In this document: piece after piece, positions 13,880 to 22,402 of the stretch | Layout: the number at the start of each line of letters is the position of its first letter | How positions within the stretch are numbered: the stretch's first letter is position 1 | Origin: Mycobacterium sp. SMC-2 | GTDB lineage: Bacteria > Actinomycetota > Actinomycetes > Mycobacteriales > Mycobacteriaceae | Reading direction: 5' to 3' | Assembly: GCF_025263485.1 (NCBI RefSeq) | Contig: NZ_CP079863.1 | Coordinates: 3,100,001-3,164,000 of the forward strand | Length of the DNA stretch: 64,000 nt | Position numbers and translations under genes: made by a program | The notes under the pieces: model-generated | Databases searched by the model: none | What the model saw: only the letters and a program-made list of their open reading frames with translations | What the model was told of the DNA's origin: nothing

Positions 13880-14446
13880 ATGATGACAACAGCCCGCGTG
13901 CCCAAACTGCCGCTCGACGAAGCCACGGCCGCCGCCGACGAAGCGGCCGTGCCCAACTACATGGCCGAACTGAGCATCTTCCAGGTGCTGCTCAACCACC
14001 CGCCGCTGGCGCGCGCCATCAACGACCTCCTCGCCACCATGCTCTGGCACGGCGCGCTCGACCCGCGGTTGCGCGAGTTGGTGATCATGCGGATCGGCTG
14101 GCTCACCGCATGCGACTACGAATGGACACAGCACTGGCGGGTGGCGTCGCGACTGGGCGTGGCCCCCGACGACCTGCTCGGTGTGCGCGACTGGCAGGCG
14201 TACGACGGGTTCGGCCCCGCCGAACGGGCGGTGCTGGCCGCCACCGACGACGTGGTGCGCGACGGCGCCGTCAGCGCCGCGAGCTGGGCGGCGTGCGAGC
14301 GTGAATTGCAAGGGGACACAACGGTTCTCATTGAGCTCGTGACGGCGATCGGCGCGTGGCGGATGGTCGCGTCCATCCTGCACAGCCTCCAGGTCCCGCT
14401 GGAGGAGGGCGTGTCCAGCTGGCCGCCGGACGGCCGGAAGCCGTAA
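13880..14446 (+). CDS. Carboxymuconolactone decarboxylase/AhpD-like protein (Rv1531-like)
   Basis: A 188-residue protein, or 187 if the second of two adjacent ATG codons is used. The central segment LRELVIMRIGW followed by ACDYEWTQH has the helix and E-W-x2-H pattern of the AhpD-like carboxymuconolactone decarboxylase fold. Members are alkylhydroperoxidase-type or decarboxylase-like; only one Cys (TACDYEW) lies at the active-site region, so a CxxC peroxidase mechanism is not supported. Length and position agree with M. tuberculosis Rv1531. It begins 99 bp after the NRPS stop. A possible -10 (TAACAT at 13869) close to the ATG would give a leaderless message independent of the NRPS. Confidence 0.85.
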   Translation: MMTTARVPKLPLDEATAAADEAAVPNYMAELSIFQVLLNHPPLARAINDLLATMLWHGALDPRLRELVIMRIGWLTACDYEWTQHWRVASRLGVAPDDLLGVRDWQAYDGFGPAERAVLAATDDVVRDGAVSAASWAACERELQGDTTVLIELVTAIGAWRMVASILHSLQVPLEEGVSSWPPDGRKP

Positions 14447-14448
14447 TC

Positions 14449-14480
14449 GATTGACATATCAATCAGTAGCTCTTTAGCGT
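14449..14480 (+). promoter_or_regulatory. Promoter with operator-like dyad before the nitronate monooxygenase-like gene
   Basis: A consensus -35 TTGACA (14451-14456) is followed after 18 bases by TAGCGT (14475-14480), six bases before the ATG at 14487, so the transcript would be leaderless. The -35 lies inside an inverted repeat with arms GATTGA (14449-14454) and TCAATC (14459-14464), which looks like a repressor site. In M. tuberculosis a TetR gene (Rv1534) lies next to this gene; none is present here. Confidence 0.6.
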
Positions 14481-14486
14481 CGGGCA

Positions 14487-15611
14487 ATGCGTACCAGAGT
14501 CGCCGAGATGCTCGGTGTCGAGTTCCCCATCTGCGCGTTCAGCCACTGCCGTGACGTGGTGGCCGCGGTGACCAATGCGGGCGGGTTCGGCGTCCTCGGC
14601 GCGGTGGCGCACAGTCCCCAGCGACTGGACAACGAACTCGCCTGGATCGAGGAGCAGACGGGCGGCAAGCCATTCGGGGTGGACCTGCTGCTGCCGCCCA
14701 AGTACGTCGGCGCGGACGAAGGCGGCATCGACGCCGCACGGGTGCGGACGCTGCTGCCCGAGGAGCACCGCGCGTTCGTCGACGACATCCTCGCCCGCTA
14801 CGGGATCACCGCCCCGGCGCAGGAGCTGCGCGCCTCCGCCGGCGCGCTCAACATCTCGCCCAAGGGCTACGAGCCGCTGCTGGACGTGGCGTTCGCCCAC
14901 CGCATCCGGCTGATCGCCAGCGCGCTCGGGCCACCCCCGGCGGACCTCGTCGAACGCGCCCACGGCCGCGACGTCCTGGTGGCCGCGTTGGCCGGCACCA
15001 CGCGCCACGCCCAACGGCACGCGGCCACGGGGGTCGACCTGATCGTCGCGCAGGGCACCGAGGCCGGGGGCCACACCGGCGAGGTCGCCACCATGGTCCT
15101 GGTGCCCGAGGTGGTAGATGCCGTGGCGCCGGTCCCCGTTCTCGCCGCCGGCGGCATCGCCCGCGGCCGCCAGATCGCGGCGGCCCTGGCGCTCGGCGCC
15201 GAAGGCGTGTGGTGCGGGTCGGTGTGGCTGACCACCGAAGAAGCCGAGACGCCGCCGGTGGTCAAGGACAAGTTCCTGGCCGCCACCTCCTCGGACACCG
15301 TGCGGTCGCGCTCGATGACGGGCAAGCCGGCGCGGATGCTGCGTACGGCCTGGACCGACGAATGGGACCGGCCGGAAAAGCCCGACCCGCTCGGTATGCC
15401 GTTGCAGACCGCGCTGGTCGCCGAGCCGCAGGTGCGCATCAACACCGCGGCCGCGCACCCCGGAGCCAAGGCGCGCGAGCTGGCCACCTACTTCGTCGGC
15501 CAGGTGGTCGGCTCGCTGGACCGGGTCCGACCCACGCGAACGGTGGTGCTCGACATGGTCGAGGAGTTCATCGACACCATCGGGCGGCTGGAGGGCCTGG
15601 TCGAGCAGTGA
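14487..15611 (+). CDS. Nitronate monooxygenase-like flavoprotein (2-nitropropane dioxygenase family, Rv1533-like)
   Basis: A 374-residue FMN-dependent TIM-barrel protein. Family features are the N-terminal GVEFPI segment followed by NAGGFGVLGA, a central TGVDLIVAQGTEAGGHTG motif (the Gly-rich QGxEAGGH signature) and VPVLAAGGIARGRQIAAALALGAEGV, which forms the phosphate-binding part. Such enzymes oxidise alkyl nitronates or act as enoyl reductases; the physiological substrate is unknown. The N-terminal FSHC in place of the more usual sequence there makes the exact reaction uncertain. Length (about 375) and neighbours agree with Rv1533. Confidence 0.88.
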   Translation: MRTRVAEMLGVEFPICAFSHCRDVVAAVTNAGGFGVLGAVAHSPQRLDNELAWIEEQTGGKPFGVDLLLPPKYVGADEGGIDAARVRTLLPEEHRAFVDDILARYGITAPAQELRASAGALNISPKGYEPLLDVAFAHRIRLIASALGPPPADLVERAHGRDVLVAALAGTTRHAQRHAATGVDLIVAQGTEAGGHTGEVATMVLVPEVVDAVAPVPVLAAGGIARGRQIAAALALGAEGVWCGSVWLTTEEAETPPVVKDKFLAATSSDTVRSRSMTGKPARMLRTAWTDEWDRPEKPDPLGMPLQTALVAEPQVRINTAAAHPGAKARELATYFVGQVVGSLDRVRPTRTVVLDMVEEFIDTIGRLEGLVEQ

Positions 15612-15788
15612 CACGCTCTCGGCCGCAAGGATTTTGACGGCCCGCACCGCCGGATTCGGCAAACACCAGATGAACAATCGGTGCCGACCGGTGAGCCATA
15701 TGCCCAGGTCAGGGGCCTGGCCCTAACGAAATCCGGTGGGCTCCCCCCGGAAAGCCGTAAAGATTGCCCGACATTGCCGCCGAGGGGT

Positions 15789-15817
15789 TTGACCCTGTCG
15801 GACCGGTCGTGCATTAT
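15789..15817 (+). promoter_or_regulatory. Promoter of the M-box leader transcript
   Basis: TTGACC (15789-15794) and CATTAT (15812-15817) are separated by 17 bases. Initiation would be near 15824, just before the riboswitch begins at 15832. This is the best-formed sigma-A-type promoter in the window. The stretch from 15612 to 15788 shows no gene. Confidence 0.7.
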
Positions 15818-15831
15818 CGGTCGAGTAAGCA

Positions 15832-15988
15832 CCTCGTTAGGTGAGGCGTCTACACGAATACAGGCCACTGACCCCGAACGTCGAAAGACGCCCCGGGTCA
15901 GGACAGCTCCTCCCGGCTTAAGGGTTGAGCCCAGGTGGCTTCCGGAGAACCCGGACACGTCGTGTGGTGCCGAAGCTCTGACGAGAGG
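15832..15988 (+). ncRNA. M-box (ykoK) magnesium riboswitch
   Basis: The conserved M-box core is readable in order: CUCGUUAGGUGAGGC at 15833, CACUGACC, GUCGAAAGACGCC, GGGUCAGGACAG around 15880-15906, then a GGUGGCUU/GUGGUGCC region and the closing CUGACGAGAGG that pairs with the 5' CCUCGUUAG. M-box RNAs fold when Mg2+ is bound and switch off downstream genes. In M. tuberculosis an M-box is known upstream of Rv1535, and the gene downstream here is the equivalent. About 300 bases separate the aptamer from that gene, leaving room for a distal expression platform. Confidence 0.93.
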
Positions 15989-16090
15989 GGTGCGGATCTC
16001 CGACGGTCGTCGGGTTTCTGCTCCTCATGCTGCGCACAAATGGCGTGCGGATGACCGCATGCGCCGTGACCGCGAGGAGGTGAGGGACAC

Positions 16091-16171
16091 ATGAGTTCCA
16101 GCGACAGTCCGGACCGAAGTCCGAGCTCCGCCTCGTCCCCATCCGGCCTCCGGCATGACGTTCTCAGCTGA
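16091..16171 (+). CDS. Leader ORF inside the M-box 5' UTR, 26 residues, Ser/Pro-rich
   Basis: An ATG at 16091 is preceded at a 10-base spacing by AGGAGGTGAG (from 16075), one of the strongest ribosome binding sites in the window. The 26-codon frame ends with TGA at 16169-16171. It encodes 11 Ser, 3 Pro and 3 Asp, with no similarity I recognise. It lies between the riboswitch and the Rv1535-like gene, whose start is 115 bases further on. The placement suggests a regulatory leader peptide. By analogy, Salmonella mgtA and mgtC leaders carry Pro-containing ORFs that sense Mg2+ and translation state. Function here is inference. Confidence 0.6.
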   Translation: MSSSDSPDRSPSSASSPSGLRHDVLS

Positions 16172-16283
16172 GGCGTCGCAACGCCAAGTGGCTTGTCGGC
16201 CAAGCGTTCTCCGGATCGGAACCGCTACGGGACGGGATGCGTCAGTCCAATCAGTCCCTGTCAGAAATCCCGCCTAGGAGGCG
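16172..16283 (+). promoter_or_regulatory. Hairpins and palindromic ribosome binding site downstream of the leader ORF
   Basis: Right after the leader-ORF stop, GGCGT (16172-16176) can pair with ACGCC (16181-16185), and GCTTG/CAAGC pairing is possible next to it. The ribosome binding site AGGAGG (16276-16281) lies in CGCCT-AGG-AGGCG (16271-16283), so it can fold onto itself. These are candidate expression-platform elements linking leader-ORF translation to the gene at 16287. No intrinsic terminator with a U-run is visible. Confidence 0.4.
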
Positions 16284-16286
16284 ACC

Positions 16287-16526
16287 ATGACCGCAGCTCT
16301 GCACGACGAAGTGATAACCGTAGCGCCCGCCCGCACCCTGAAGGTGGTGCGCGACGTCCAGACGACCCAGGCCCCGGCCGCCAAGAAGGCGACCCGCCAG
16401 GCCAAGCCGCAGCCCGTTCTCCCCGGCGACCCGCTGGTGGAGGGCGCCACCCGGCTGTTGAGCATTCCGCTGCGCCACCTGTACGCCGCGCTGCTGCGGG
16501 CCGGCGTGCTCGAAGTTACGGCCTGA
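16287..16526 (+). CDS. Small conserved protein of unknown function under M-box control (Rv1535-like)
   Basis: A 79-residue protein with AGGAGG six bases before the ATG. The N-terminal half is rich in Ala, Lys, Thr and Pro (low complexity, residues about 25-45). The C-terminal part (PLVEGATRLLSIPLRHLY onward) is a likely amphipathic helix. There is no signal peptide or clear membrane segment and no recognised domain. Size, riboswitch and position before ileS identify it as the counterpart of M. tuberculosis Rv1535. Control by an M-box implies a role when Mg2+ is scarce. Confidence 0.82.
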   Translation: MTAALHDEVITVAPARTLKVVRDVQTTQAPAAKKATRQAKPQPVLPGDPLVEGATRLLSIPLRHLYAALLRAGVLEVTA

Positions 16527-16553
16527 TCCGATGGACAGCGACCAACCGAGGCC

Positions 16554-16604
16554 CCAAGGGGCTACCCGGCCGCAGGTGTTTCCTGAGGCCAGGTAGCCCC
16601 TTGG
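16554..16604 (+). terminator. Perfect 13-bp hairpin between the Rv1535-like gene and the T-box
   Basis: Arms CCAAGGGGCTACC (16554-16566) and GGTAGCCCCTTGG (16592-16604) are exact complements with a 25-base loop. No T-tract follows, which is usual for mycobacterial hairpin terminators. It sits 28 bases after the stop of the small gene and just before the ileS leader, so it most likely ends the upstream transcript. Confidence 0.6.
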
Positions 16605-16614
16605 AGTGCCCCGC

Positions 16615-16832
16615 CTGAGTAGAATCGGGCTATTGGCGTCGATCCGGCCATCACCGGGGAGCCTTCGGAAGAACAGCCGGCCTGGCTCAGTAGAACCGAA
16701 CGGGTGGGCCCGTCACAGCCTCCAATGAGCGGCCACGCGACGGCGTGGCAAGCGGGGTGGTACCGCGGCGCTCGCGCACCGTGCGCGTCGTCGTCCCCGG
16801 CCTGAGCAGGACGGCCACAGGAGACGACGCGC
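16615..16832 (+). ncRNA. Translational T-box riboswitch of ileS
   Basis: The specifier loop shows ATC, an Ile codon, at 16650-16652, followed by the AGCCUUCGGAAGAAC element. The T-box bulge lies at 16758-16768 (TGGTACCGCGG); its TGGT can pair with the ACCA 3' end of uncharged tRNA-Ile. Downstream, GCGCGTCGTC (16783-16792) is an exact complement of GACGACGCGC (16823-16832), which overlaps the end of the ileS ribosome binding site AGGAGA (16819-16824). This fits the actinobacterial ileS T-boxes that control translation initiation rather than termination: uncharged tRNA frees the binding site. Confidence 0.93.
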
Positions 16833-16835
16833 ATC

Positions 16836-19800
16836 GTGACCGAGAATACCGACGTCAAGGCCTACCCGAAGCCGGCCGGCGCGGCTCCCGACTTCCCGGC
16901 CCTCGAACTCGAGGTCCTCGACTACTGGGCCCGCGACGACACCTTCCGGGCCAGCGTCGCCCGCCGCGACGGCGCCGAAGAATACGTCTTCTACGACGGC
17001 CCGCCGTTCGCCAACGGGTTGCCGCACTACGGGCACCTGCTCACCGGCTACGTCAAGGACATCGTCCCGCGGTACCGCACCATGCGCGGCTACAAGGTGG
17101 AGCGCCGGTTCGGCTGGGACACCCACGGGTTGCCCGCCGAACTCGAGGTCGAGCGCCAGCTGGGCATCAACGACAAGTCGCAGATCGACGACATGGGGAT
17201 CGCCGCGTTCAACGACGCGTGCCGCGCCTCGGTGTTGCGCTACACCGACGAGTGGCAGGCGTACGTCACCCGCCAGGCCCGCTGGGTCGATTTCGACAAC
17301 GACTACAAGACGCTCGATCTGCCCTACATGGAGTCGGTGATCTGGGCGTTCAAGCAGCTCTGGGACAAGGGTTTGGCGTACGAGGGCTACCGCGTCCTGC
17401 CGTACTGCTGGCGAGACGAAACCCCGCTGTCCAACCACGAATTGCGGATGGACGACGACGTCTACCAGAGCCGCCAGGACCCGGCTCTGACGGTCGGATT
17501 CAAGGTGGTCGGCGGCCCGCTGGACGGGGCGCACCTGCTGGTGTGGACGACGACACCGTGGACCCTGCCGTCGAACCTGGCGGTCGCGGTCAACCCCGAC
17601 GTCAGCTACGTCGAGGTCCAGGCCGGCGACCATCGCTTCGTGCTGGCGCAGCCGAGGCTGGCCGCCTACGCCCGCGAGTTGGGCGAGAAGCCCGAGGTGC
17701 TGGGGACCTACCGCGGGGCGGAGTTGCTCGGCACGCGCTACCTGCCGCCGTTCCCGTATTTCATGGACAGCCCCAAGGCTTTTCGGGTGCTGCCCGGCGA
17801 TTTCGTCACCACCGAGGACGGCACCGGCATCGTGCACATGGCGCCGGCCTACGGCGAGGACGACATGGCGACCACCGAGAAGGCGGGCATCGTGCCGGTC
17901 ACGCCGGTCGATTCCAAGGGCCGCTTCGACGCCAGCGTCCCGGATTACCGGGGGCAGCACGTCTTCGACGCGAACCCGAACATCATCCGCGCCCTGAAGA
18001 ACCAGACCGGCCCGGCGGCGGCCAACGGCGCGGTGCTGCTGCGCCACGAGACCTACGAGCACCCCTACCCGCACTGCTGGCGCTGCCGCAACCCGTTGAT
18101 CTACCGGGCGGTGTCGTCGTGGTTCGTCGCGGTCACCGCATTTCGCGACCGCATGGTCGAACTCAACCAGCAGATCACCTGGTACCCCGAACACGTCAAG
18201 GACGGCCAGTTCGGCAAGTGGCTGGCCGGCGCGCGGGACTGGTCGATCTCGCGAAACCGCTACTGGGGCACCCCCATTCCGGTGTGGAAGTCCGACGACC
18301 CGGACTACCCGCGCATCGACGTCTACGGCAGCCTCGACGAGCTGGAGCGCGACTTCGGGGTGCGGCCCACCAACCTGCACCGGCCCTACATCGACGAGCT
18401 GACCCGCCCCAACCCCGACGACCCGACCGGCCGCAGCACCATGCGGCGCATCCCCGACGTGCTCGACGTGTGGTTCGACTCGGGGTCGATGCCCTATGCG
18501 CAGGTGCACTACCCGTTCGAGAATCGGGACTGGTTCGACGGGCACTATCCGGGCGACTTCATCGTCGAATACATCGGGCAGACCCGCGGCTGGTTCTACA
18601 CGCTGCACGTGCTGGCCACCGCGCTGTTCGACCGCCCGGCGTTCAAAACCTGTGTCGCGCACGGGATCGTGCTGGGTTCCGACGGTCAGAAGATGAGCAA
18701 GTCGCTGCGCAACTACCCGGACGTGTCGGAGGTGTTCGACCGCGACGGCTCCGACGCCATGCGGTGGTTCTTGATGGCCTCGCCGATCCTGCGCGGCGGC
18801 AACCTGATCGTCACCGAGCAGGGCATCCGCGACGGCGTGCGCCAGGTCCTGCTGCCGTTGTGGAACGCCTACAGCTTCCTGGCCCTCTACGCGCCGAAAG
18901 TCGGTTCCTGGCGCACCGATTCGCCGCAGGTGCTGGACCGCTACATCCTGGCCAAGCTCGCCGAACTGCGCGAGAACCTCACCCGCGAGATGGACACCTG
19001 CGACATTTCCAGGGCCTGCGAACACCTGCGCCAGTTCACCGAGGCGTTGACGAATTGGTATGTGCGACGGTCCCGTTCGCGGTTCTGGGAGGAAGACGCC
19101 GACGCCATCGACACCCTGCACACCGTGCTGGAGGTGACGTCGAGGCTCGCCGCGCCGCTGCTGCCGTCGGTCACCGAGATCATCTGGCGCGGCCTCACCG
19201 GCGGGCGTTCGGTGCACCTGACCGACTGGCCCGACGCCGAGGCGCTGCCCGCCGACCCCGACCTGGTCGCCGCCATGGACCAGGTCCGCGAAGTGTGCTC
19301 GGCCGCGTCGTCCCTGCGCAAGGCCAAGAAACTGCGGGTGCGCCTGCCGCTGCCGAAATTGACCGTGGCCGTGGACGATCCGCGACGGCTGGAGCCGTTC
19401 ACCGACCTGATCGCCGACGAGCTCAACGTCAAGGCCGTGGAGCTGACCGACGCGATCGACACCTACGGCTCCTTCGAGCTCACCGTCAACGCCCGGGTGG
19501 CCGGGCCGCGGCTGGGCAAGGACGTGCAGGCGGCCATCAAGGCCGTCAAGGCGGGCGAGGGCGTCGTCAACCCCGATGGGACCCTGACCGCGGGACCCGC
19601 GGTGCTGCAACCCGAGGAGTACAGCTCCCGGCTGGTCGCCGCCGACCCGGAGTTCACCGCGGCGCTGCCCGATGAAGCCGGCCTGGTGGTGCTGGACGGC
19701 ACGGTGACCCCCGAGCTGGAGGCCGAGGGCTGGGCCAAGGACCGCATCCGCGAACTGCAGGAGCTGCGCAAGTCGACCGGGCTGGACGTGTCCGACCGGA

Positions 19801-19961
19801 TCTCCGTGGTGATGTCGGTGCCGGCCGAGCGGGCCGACTGGGCGCGCACCCATGCCGACCTGATCGCCGGGGAGATCCTGGCCACCAGCTTCGAATTCGG
19901 GGAACCGGCCGACGGCGCCGACATCGGCGACGGTGTGCGGGTCAGCATCGCCAAGGTCTGA
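16836..19961 (+). CDS. ileS: Isoleucyl-tRNA synthetase
   Basis: A 1041-residue class I synthetase that charges tRNA-Ile. The HIGH signature is HYGH (residues 64-67) and KMSKS starts at residue 619. Between them lies the CP1 editing domain, including the threonine-rich [11 protein letters not shown] segment, and an anticodon-binding region follows. The GTG start has AGGAGA eleven bases upstream and is under the T-box. The HYGH form and length are typical of the eukaryote-like IleRS of mycobacteria, a class known for natural mupirocin tolerance (family knowledge). Confidence 0.98.
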   Translation: MTENTDVKAYPKPAGAAPDFPALELEVLDYWARDDTFRASVARRDGAEEYVFYDGPPFANGLPHYGHLLTGYVKDIVPRYRTMRGYKVERRFGWDTHGLPAELEVERQLGINDKSQIDDMGIAAFNDACRASVLRYTDEWQAYVTRQARWVDFDNDYKTLDLPYMESVIWAFKQLWDKGLAYEGYRVLPYCWRDETPLSNHELRMDDDVYQSRQDPALTVGFKVVGGPLDGAHLLVWTTTPWTLPSNLAVAVNPDVSYVEVQAGDHRFVLAQPRLAAYARELGEKPEVLGTYRGAELLGTRYLPPFPYFMDSPKAFRVLPGDFVTTEDGTGIVHMAPAYGEDDMATTEKAGIVPVTPVDSKGRFDASVPDYRGQHVFDANPNIIRALKNQTGPAAANGAVLLRHETYEHPYPHCWRCRNPLIYRAVSSWFVAVTAFRDRMVELNQQITWYPEHVKDGQFGKWLAGARDWSISRNRYWGTPIPVWKSDDPDYPRIDVYGSLDELERDFGVRPTNLHRPYIDELTRPNPDDPTGRSTMRRIPDVLDVWFDSGSMPYAQVHYPFENRDWFDGHYPGDFIVEYIGQTRGWFYTLHVLATALFDRPAFKTCVAHGIVLGSDGQKMSKSLRNYPDVSEVFDRDGSDAMRWFLMASPILRGGNLIVTEQGIRDGVRQVLLPLWNAYSFLALYAPKVGSWRTDSPQVLDRYILAKLAELRENLTREMDTCDISRACEHLRQFTEALTNWYVRRSRSRFWEEDADAIDTLHTVLEVTSRLAAPLLPSVTEIIWRGLTGGRSVHLTDWPDAEALPADPDLVAAMDQVREVCSAASSLRKAKKLRVRLPLPKLTVAVDDPRRLEPFTDLIADELNVKAVELTDAIDTYGSFELTVNARVAGPRLGKDVQAAIKAVKAGEGVVNPDGTLTAGPAVLQPEEYSSRLVAADPEFTAALPDEAGLVVLDGTVTPELEAEGWAKDRIRELQELRKSTGLDVSDRISVVMSVPAERADWARTHADLIAGEILATSFEFGEPADGADIGDGVRVSIAKV

Positions 19962-20024
19962 CCGCGAGAGTGCAACTGGCGACGCGTTTCTCGAGTCGGG
20001 GCGTCGGTAGTTGCACTCTCGCGG
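19962..20024. repeat. Palindromic repeat, copy 1, abutting the ileS stop
   Basis: Exact 16-base arms at 19962-19977 and 20009-20024 (left arm CCGCGAGAGTGCAACT) enclose a 31-base spacer. The element begins directly after the ileS TGA. A second copy at 20919-20981 has the same left arm and a closely similar spacer, including GACGCGTTTCTCG. It may serve as a terminator or be a REP-like element. Confidence 0.8.
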
Positions 20025-20054
20025 CGTGTCGGAGCGCCGTGGCACTGTGCGGCC

Positions 20055-20918
20055 ATGGGAACGGGGGGACCATTCGTCGGCACCGAGGCGGTCGGATCCG
20101 GCGCCGTCACGGAACGTGAGCTGCGGCGATCGTGCGCGCGGATCTATCGCAACGTCTATCAGCGGCGGGACAGCCCGCTCACCGCGAGCGACAGGGCGGT
20201 GGCTGCGTGGCTGTGGTCGGGGAAGAAGGCGGTTGTCGCCGGCAATTCCGCGGCCGCGCTGCTCGGCGCGGAATGGGTCGATCCGCTGGCGCCCGCCGAA
20301 CTCATCAGCGACCGCAAACGACCGCCGCCGTTGATCGTCACCCGGAACGAGTCGCTGTTGGCCGGCGAGGCGCTGGAGGTCAAAGGAGTGCCGGTGACGT
20401 CGCCCGCGCGCACGGCCTTCGACTTGGGGCGACGGGGAAAGCTGCTGTCCGCCGTGGTCGCGATCGATTCGTTGGCCAGGGCGACGGGTCTTCGTGCTGA
20501 CGCTGTGGAGCCGCTGATCAAGGCCCATCGCGGTGCGCGCGGGCTGGAACAGTTGCGACGCGTGCTGCCGCTGGTCGACGCGGGCGCGGAGTCACCGCAG
20601 GAGACCAGAACGAGGCTTGCGATCGTCGCCGCGGGATTGCCCAGGCCGCGAACTCAGATCGTCGTGCGCAACGAGTGGGGTGCCGTGCTGGCGCGGATCG
20701 ACCTGGGCTGGGAGGAATGGTGCGTCGGCGTGGAATACGACGGCACGCAACACTGGACCGACCCGCGCGTCCGCGCCAGGGACATCGACCGGATCGCCGA
20801 GCTGGAACGTCGCGGCTGGCGCATCGTCCGGGTCAGCGCCGACCTGCTGCGCAACCGGCCGGACGTCTTGATCGCGCGGGTTCGTGCGGCGTTGAGCGCG
20901 GCGGGCTGCTGCGTTTGA
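20055..20918 (+). CDS. AbiEi-like N-terminal region fused to a DUF559 (Vsr-like) nuclease-fold domain
   Basis: A 287-residue protein. The N-terminal 170 residues ([48 protein letters not shown]) resemble the winged-helix and middle part of AbiEi-type antitoxin proteins. The C-terminal part (ARIDLGW, then [11 protein letters not shown]) has the spaced D and E-x-D residues of the DUF559/Vsr-like restriction-endonuclease fold, with a final Arg-rich strand-helix ([19 protein letters not shown]). Such proteins are multicopy and uncharacterised in mycobacteria. It is bracketed by two copies of one palindromic repeat. No partner toxin gene is adjacent. Nuclease activity is inference. Confidence 0.75.
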   Translation: MGTGGPFVGTEAVGSGAVTERELRRSCARIYRNVYQRRDSPLTASDRAVAAWLWSGKKAVVAGNSAAALLGAEWVDPLAPAELISDRKRPPPLIVTRNESLLAGEALEVKGVPVTSPARTAFDLGRRGKLLSAVVAIDSLARATGLRADAVEPLIKAHRGARGLEQLRRVLPLVDAGAESPQETRTRLAIVAAGLPRPRTQIVVRNEWGAVLARIDLGWEEWCVGVEYDGTQHWTDPRVRARDIDRIAELERRGWRIVRVSADLLRNRPDVLIARVRAALSAAGCCV

Positions 20919-20981
20919 CCGCGAGAGTGCAACTCGCGACGCGTTTCTCGGGTAGGGCCGTCGGCAGTTGCACTTTCGAGG
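20919..20981. repeat. Palindromic repeat, copy 2, abutting the DUF559 gene stop
   Basis: The left arm (20919-20934) is identical to copy 1. The right arm (20966-20981) pairs with two mismatches. The spacer again contains GACGCGTTTCTCG. As in copy 1, the element starts immediately after the TGA of the upstream gene. Confidence 0.78.
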
Positions 20982-20998
20982 CCGTTAGGTTTCGGAGT

Positions 20999-22402
20999 GT
21001 GGAGTCCCGTTGGGTGCTGCACCTGGACATGGATGCGTTCTTCGCCTCGGTCGAACAACTCACCCGGCCGACCCTGCGGGGGCGTCCGGTGCTGGTCGGC
21101 GGCCTGGGCGGCCGGGGCGTGGTGGCCGGGGCCAGCTACGAGGCCCGCGTGTTCGGGGCCCGCTCGGCTATGCCGATGCACCAGGCCCGCCGCCTGGTTG
21201 GGGTGACCGCGGTGGTGTTGCCGCCGCGCGGCGTGGTGTACGGGGTGGCCAGCCGGCGGGTCTTCGACACCGTGCGCGCCGTGGTGCCCGTCGTCGAGCA
21301 GCTGTCCTTCGACGAGGGCTTCGGCGAACCGCCCCACCTCGCGGGCGCGTCCGCCGAGGAGGTCGAGGCGTTCTGCGAGGACCTGCGGCGACGGGTCCGC
21401 GACGAGACGGGCCTGATCGCCTCGGTCGGTGCCGGCTCGGGCAAGCAGATCGCCAAGATCGCGTCCGGCCTGGCCAAACCCGACGGCGTCCGGGTGGTCC
21501 GGCGCGCCGACGAGCGGGCGCTGCTCGACGGGCTGCCGGTGCGGCGGCTGTGGGGCATCGGTCCGGTCGCCGAGGAGAAGCTCAATCGGCTCGGCATCGA
21601 GACGATCGGCCAGCTGGCCGCGCTGACCGACGCCGAGGCCGCGAACATCCTGGGCGCGACCATCGGGCCCGCGCTGCACCGCCTGGCCCGCGGCATCGAC
21701 GACCGCCCCGTCGCCGAGCGCGCCGAAGCCAAGCAGATCAGCTCGGAGTCCACCTTCGCCGTCGACCTGACCACCCTGGAGCAGCTGCGGGACGCGATCG
21801 ACCCGATCGCCGAGCACGCACATCAACGCCTGCTGCGCGACGGCCGCGGCGCCCGCACCGTCACGGTGAAACTGAAGAAGTCCGACATGAGCACGCTGAC
21901 CCGTTCGGCCACGCTGCCCTATGCGACGACCGAGGTGGGCGCGCTGATCGCCGTGGCCCGGCGGCTGCTGCTCGACCCTCGCGAGATTGGGCCGATTCGC
22001 CTTCTCGGCGTTGGGTTTTCGGGGTTGAGCGATGTCCGCCAGGAGTCGCTGTTCCCCGACCTGGACCTGGCGGGGGAGGCGGAGGACCACCCCGCGGAAA
22101 CTGTGGCGACCGCGACCGAGGCCATGTTCGCCCCGGCGCCCGACGCGGGATGGCGGGTGGGAGACGACATAGCGCACCGCGAGCTCGGACACGGCTGGGT
22201 GCAGGGCGCGGGCCACGGCGTCGTCACGGCGCGGTTCGAGACCCGCAGCTCGGGCCCCGGCCCGGCGCGGACGTTTCCCGCCGACACCGCCGAGCTGACC
22301 AAAGCGAACCCGGTCGATTCCCTGGACTGGCCGGACTACGTGGGCGCGCTGCAGGACAACGCCCCGTCAGCCCCACCGGGCGATGACGTCGGCGACCGGT
22401 AG
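20999..22402 (+). CDS. dinX: DNA polymerase IV, Y-family translesion polymerase
   Basis: A 467-residue polymerase starting at GTG 20999, the only start that puts the family N-terminus ([14 protein letters not shown]) at residue 7; the longer frame upstream runs through the previous gene and repeat. The second catalytic motif reads SFDEGF, with the DE pair conserved. A helix-hairpin-helix region ([17 protein letters not shown]) and a little-finger domain follow. QESLF near residue 345 fits a beta-clamp binding motif, then comes a C-terminal extension of about 120 residues. The last 36 bp overlap the end of convergent ansA. Synteny with ileS-ansA identifies it as DinX (Rv1537). Confidence 0.94.
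   Translation: MESRWVLHLDMDAFFASVEQLTRPTLRGRPVLVGGLGGRGVVAGASYEARVFGARSAMPMHQARRLVGVTAVVLPPRGVVYGVASRRVFDTVRAVVPVVEQLSFDEGFGEPPHLAGASAEEVEAFCEDLRRRVRDETGLIASVGAGSGKQIAKIASGLAKPDGVRVVRRADERALLDGLPVRRLWGIGPVAEEKLNRLGIETIGQLAALTDAEAANILGATIGPALHRLARGIDDRPVAERAEAKQISSESTFAVDLTTLEQLRDAIDPIAEHAHQRLLRDGRGARTVTVKLKKSDMSTLTRSATLPYATTEVGALIAVARRLLLDPREIGPIRLLGVGFSGLSDVRQESLFPDLDLAGEAEDHPAETVATATEAMFAPAPDAGWRVGDDIAHRELGHGWVQGAGHGVVTARFETRSSGPGPARTFPADTAELTKANPVDSLDWPDYVGALQDNAPSAPPGDDVGDR

Noticed and set aside
20675..20998. N-terminal extension of dinX of 108 residues
   Set aside because: It overlaps the DUF559 gene and the palindromic repeat and lies before the invariant polymerase N-terminus.
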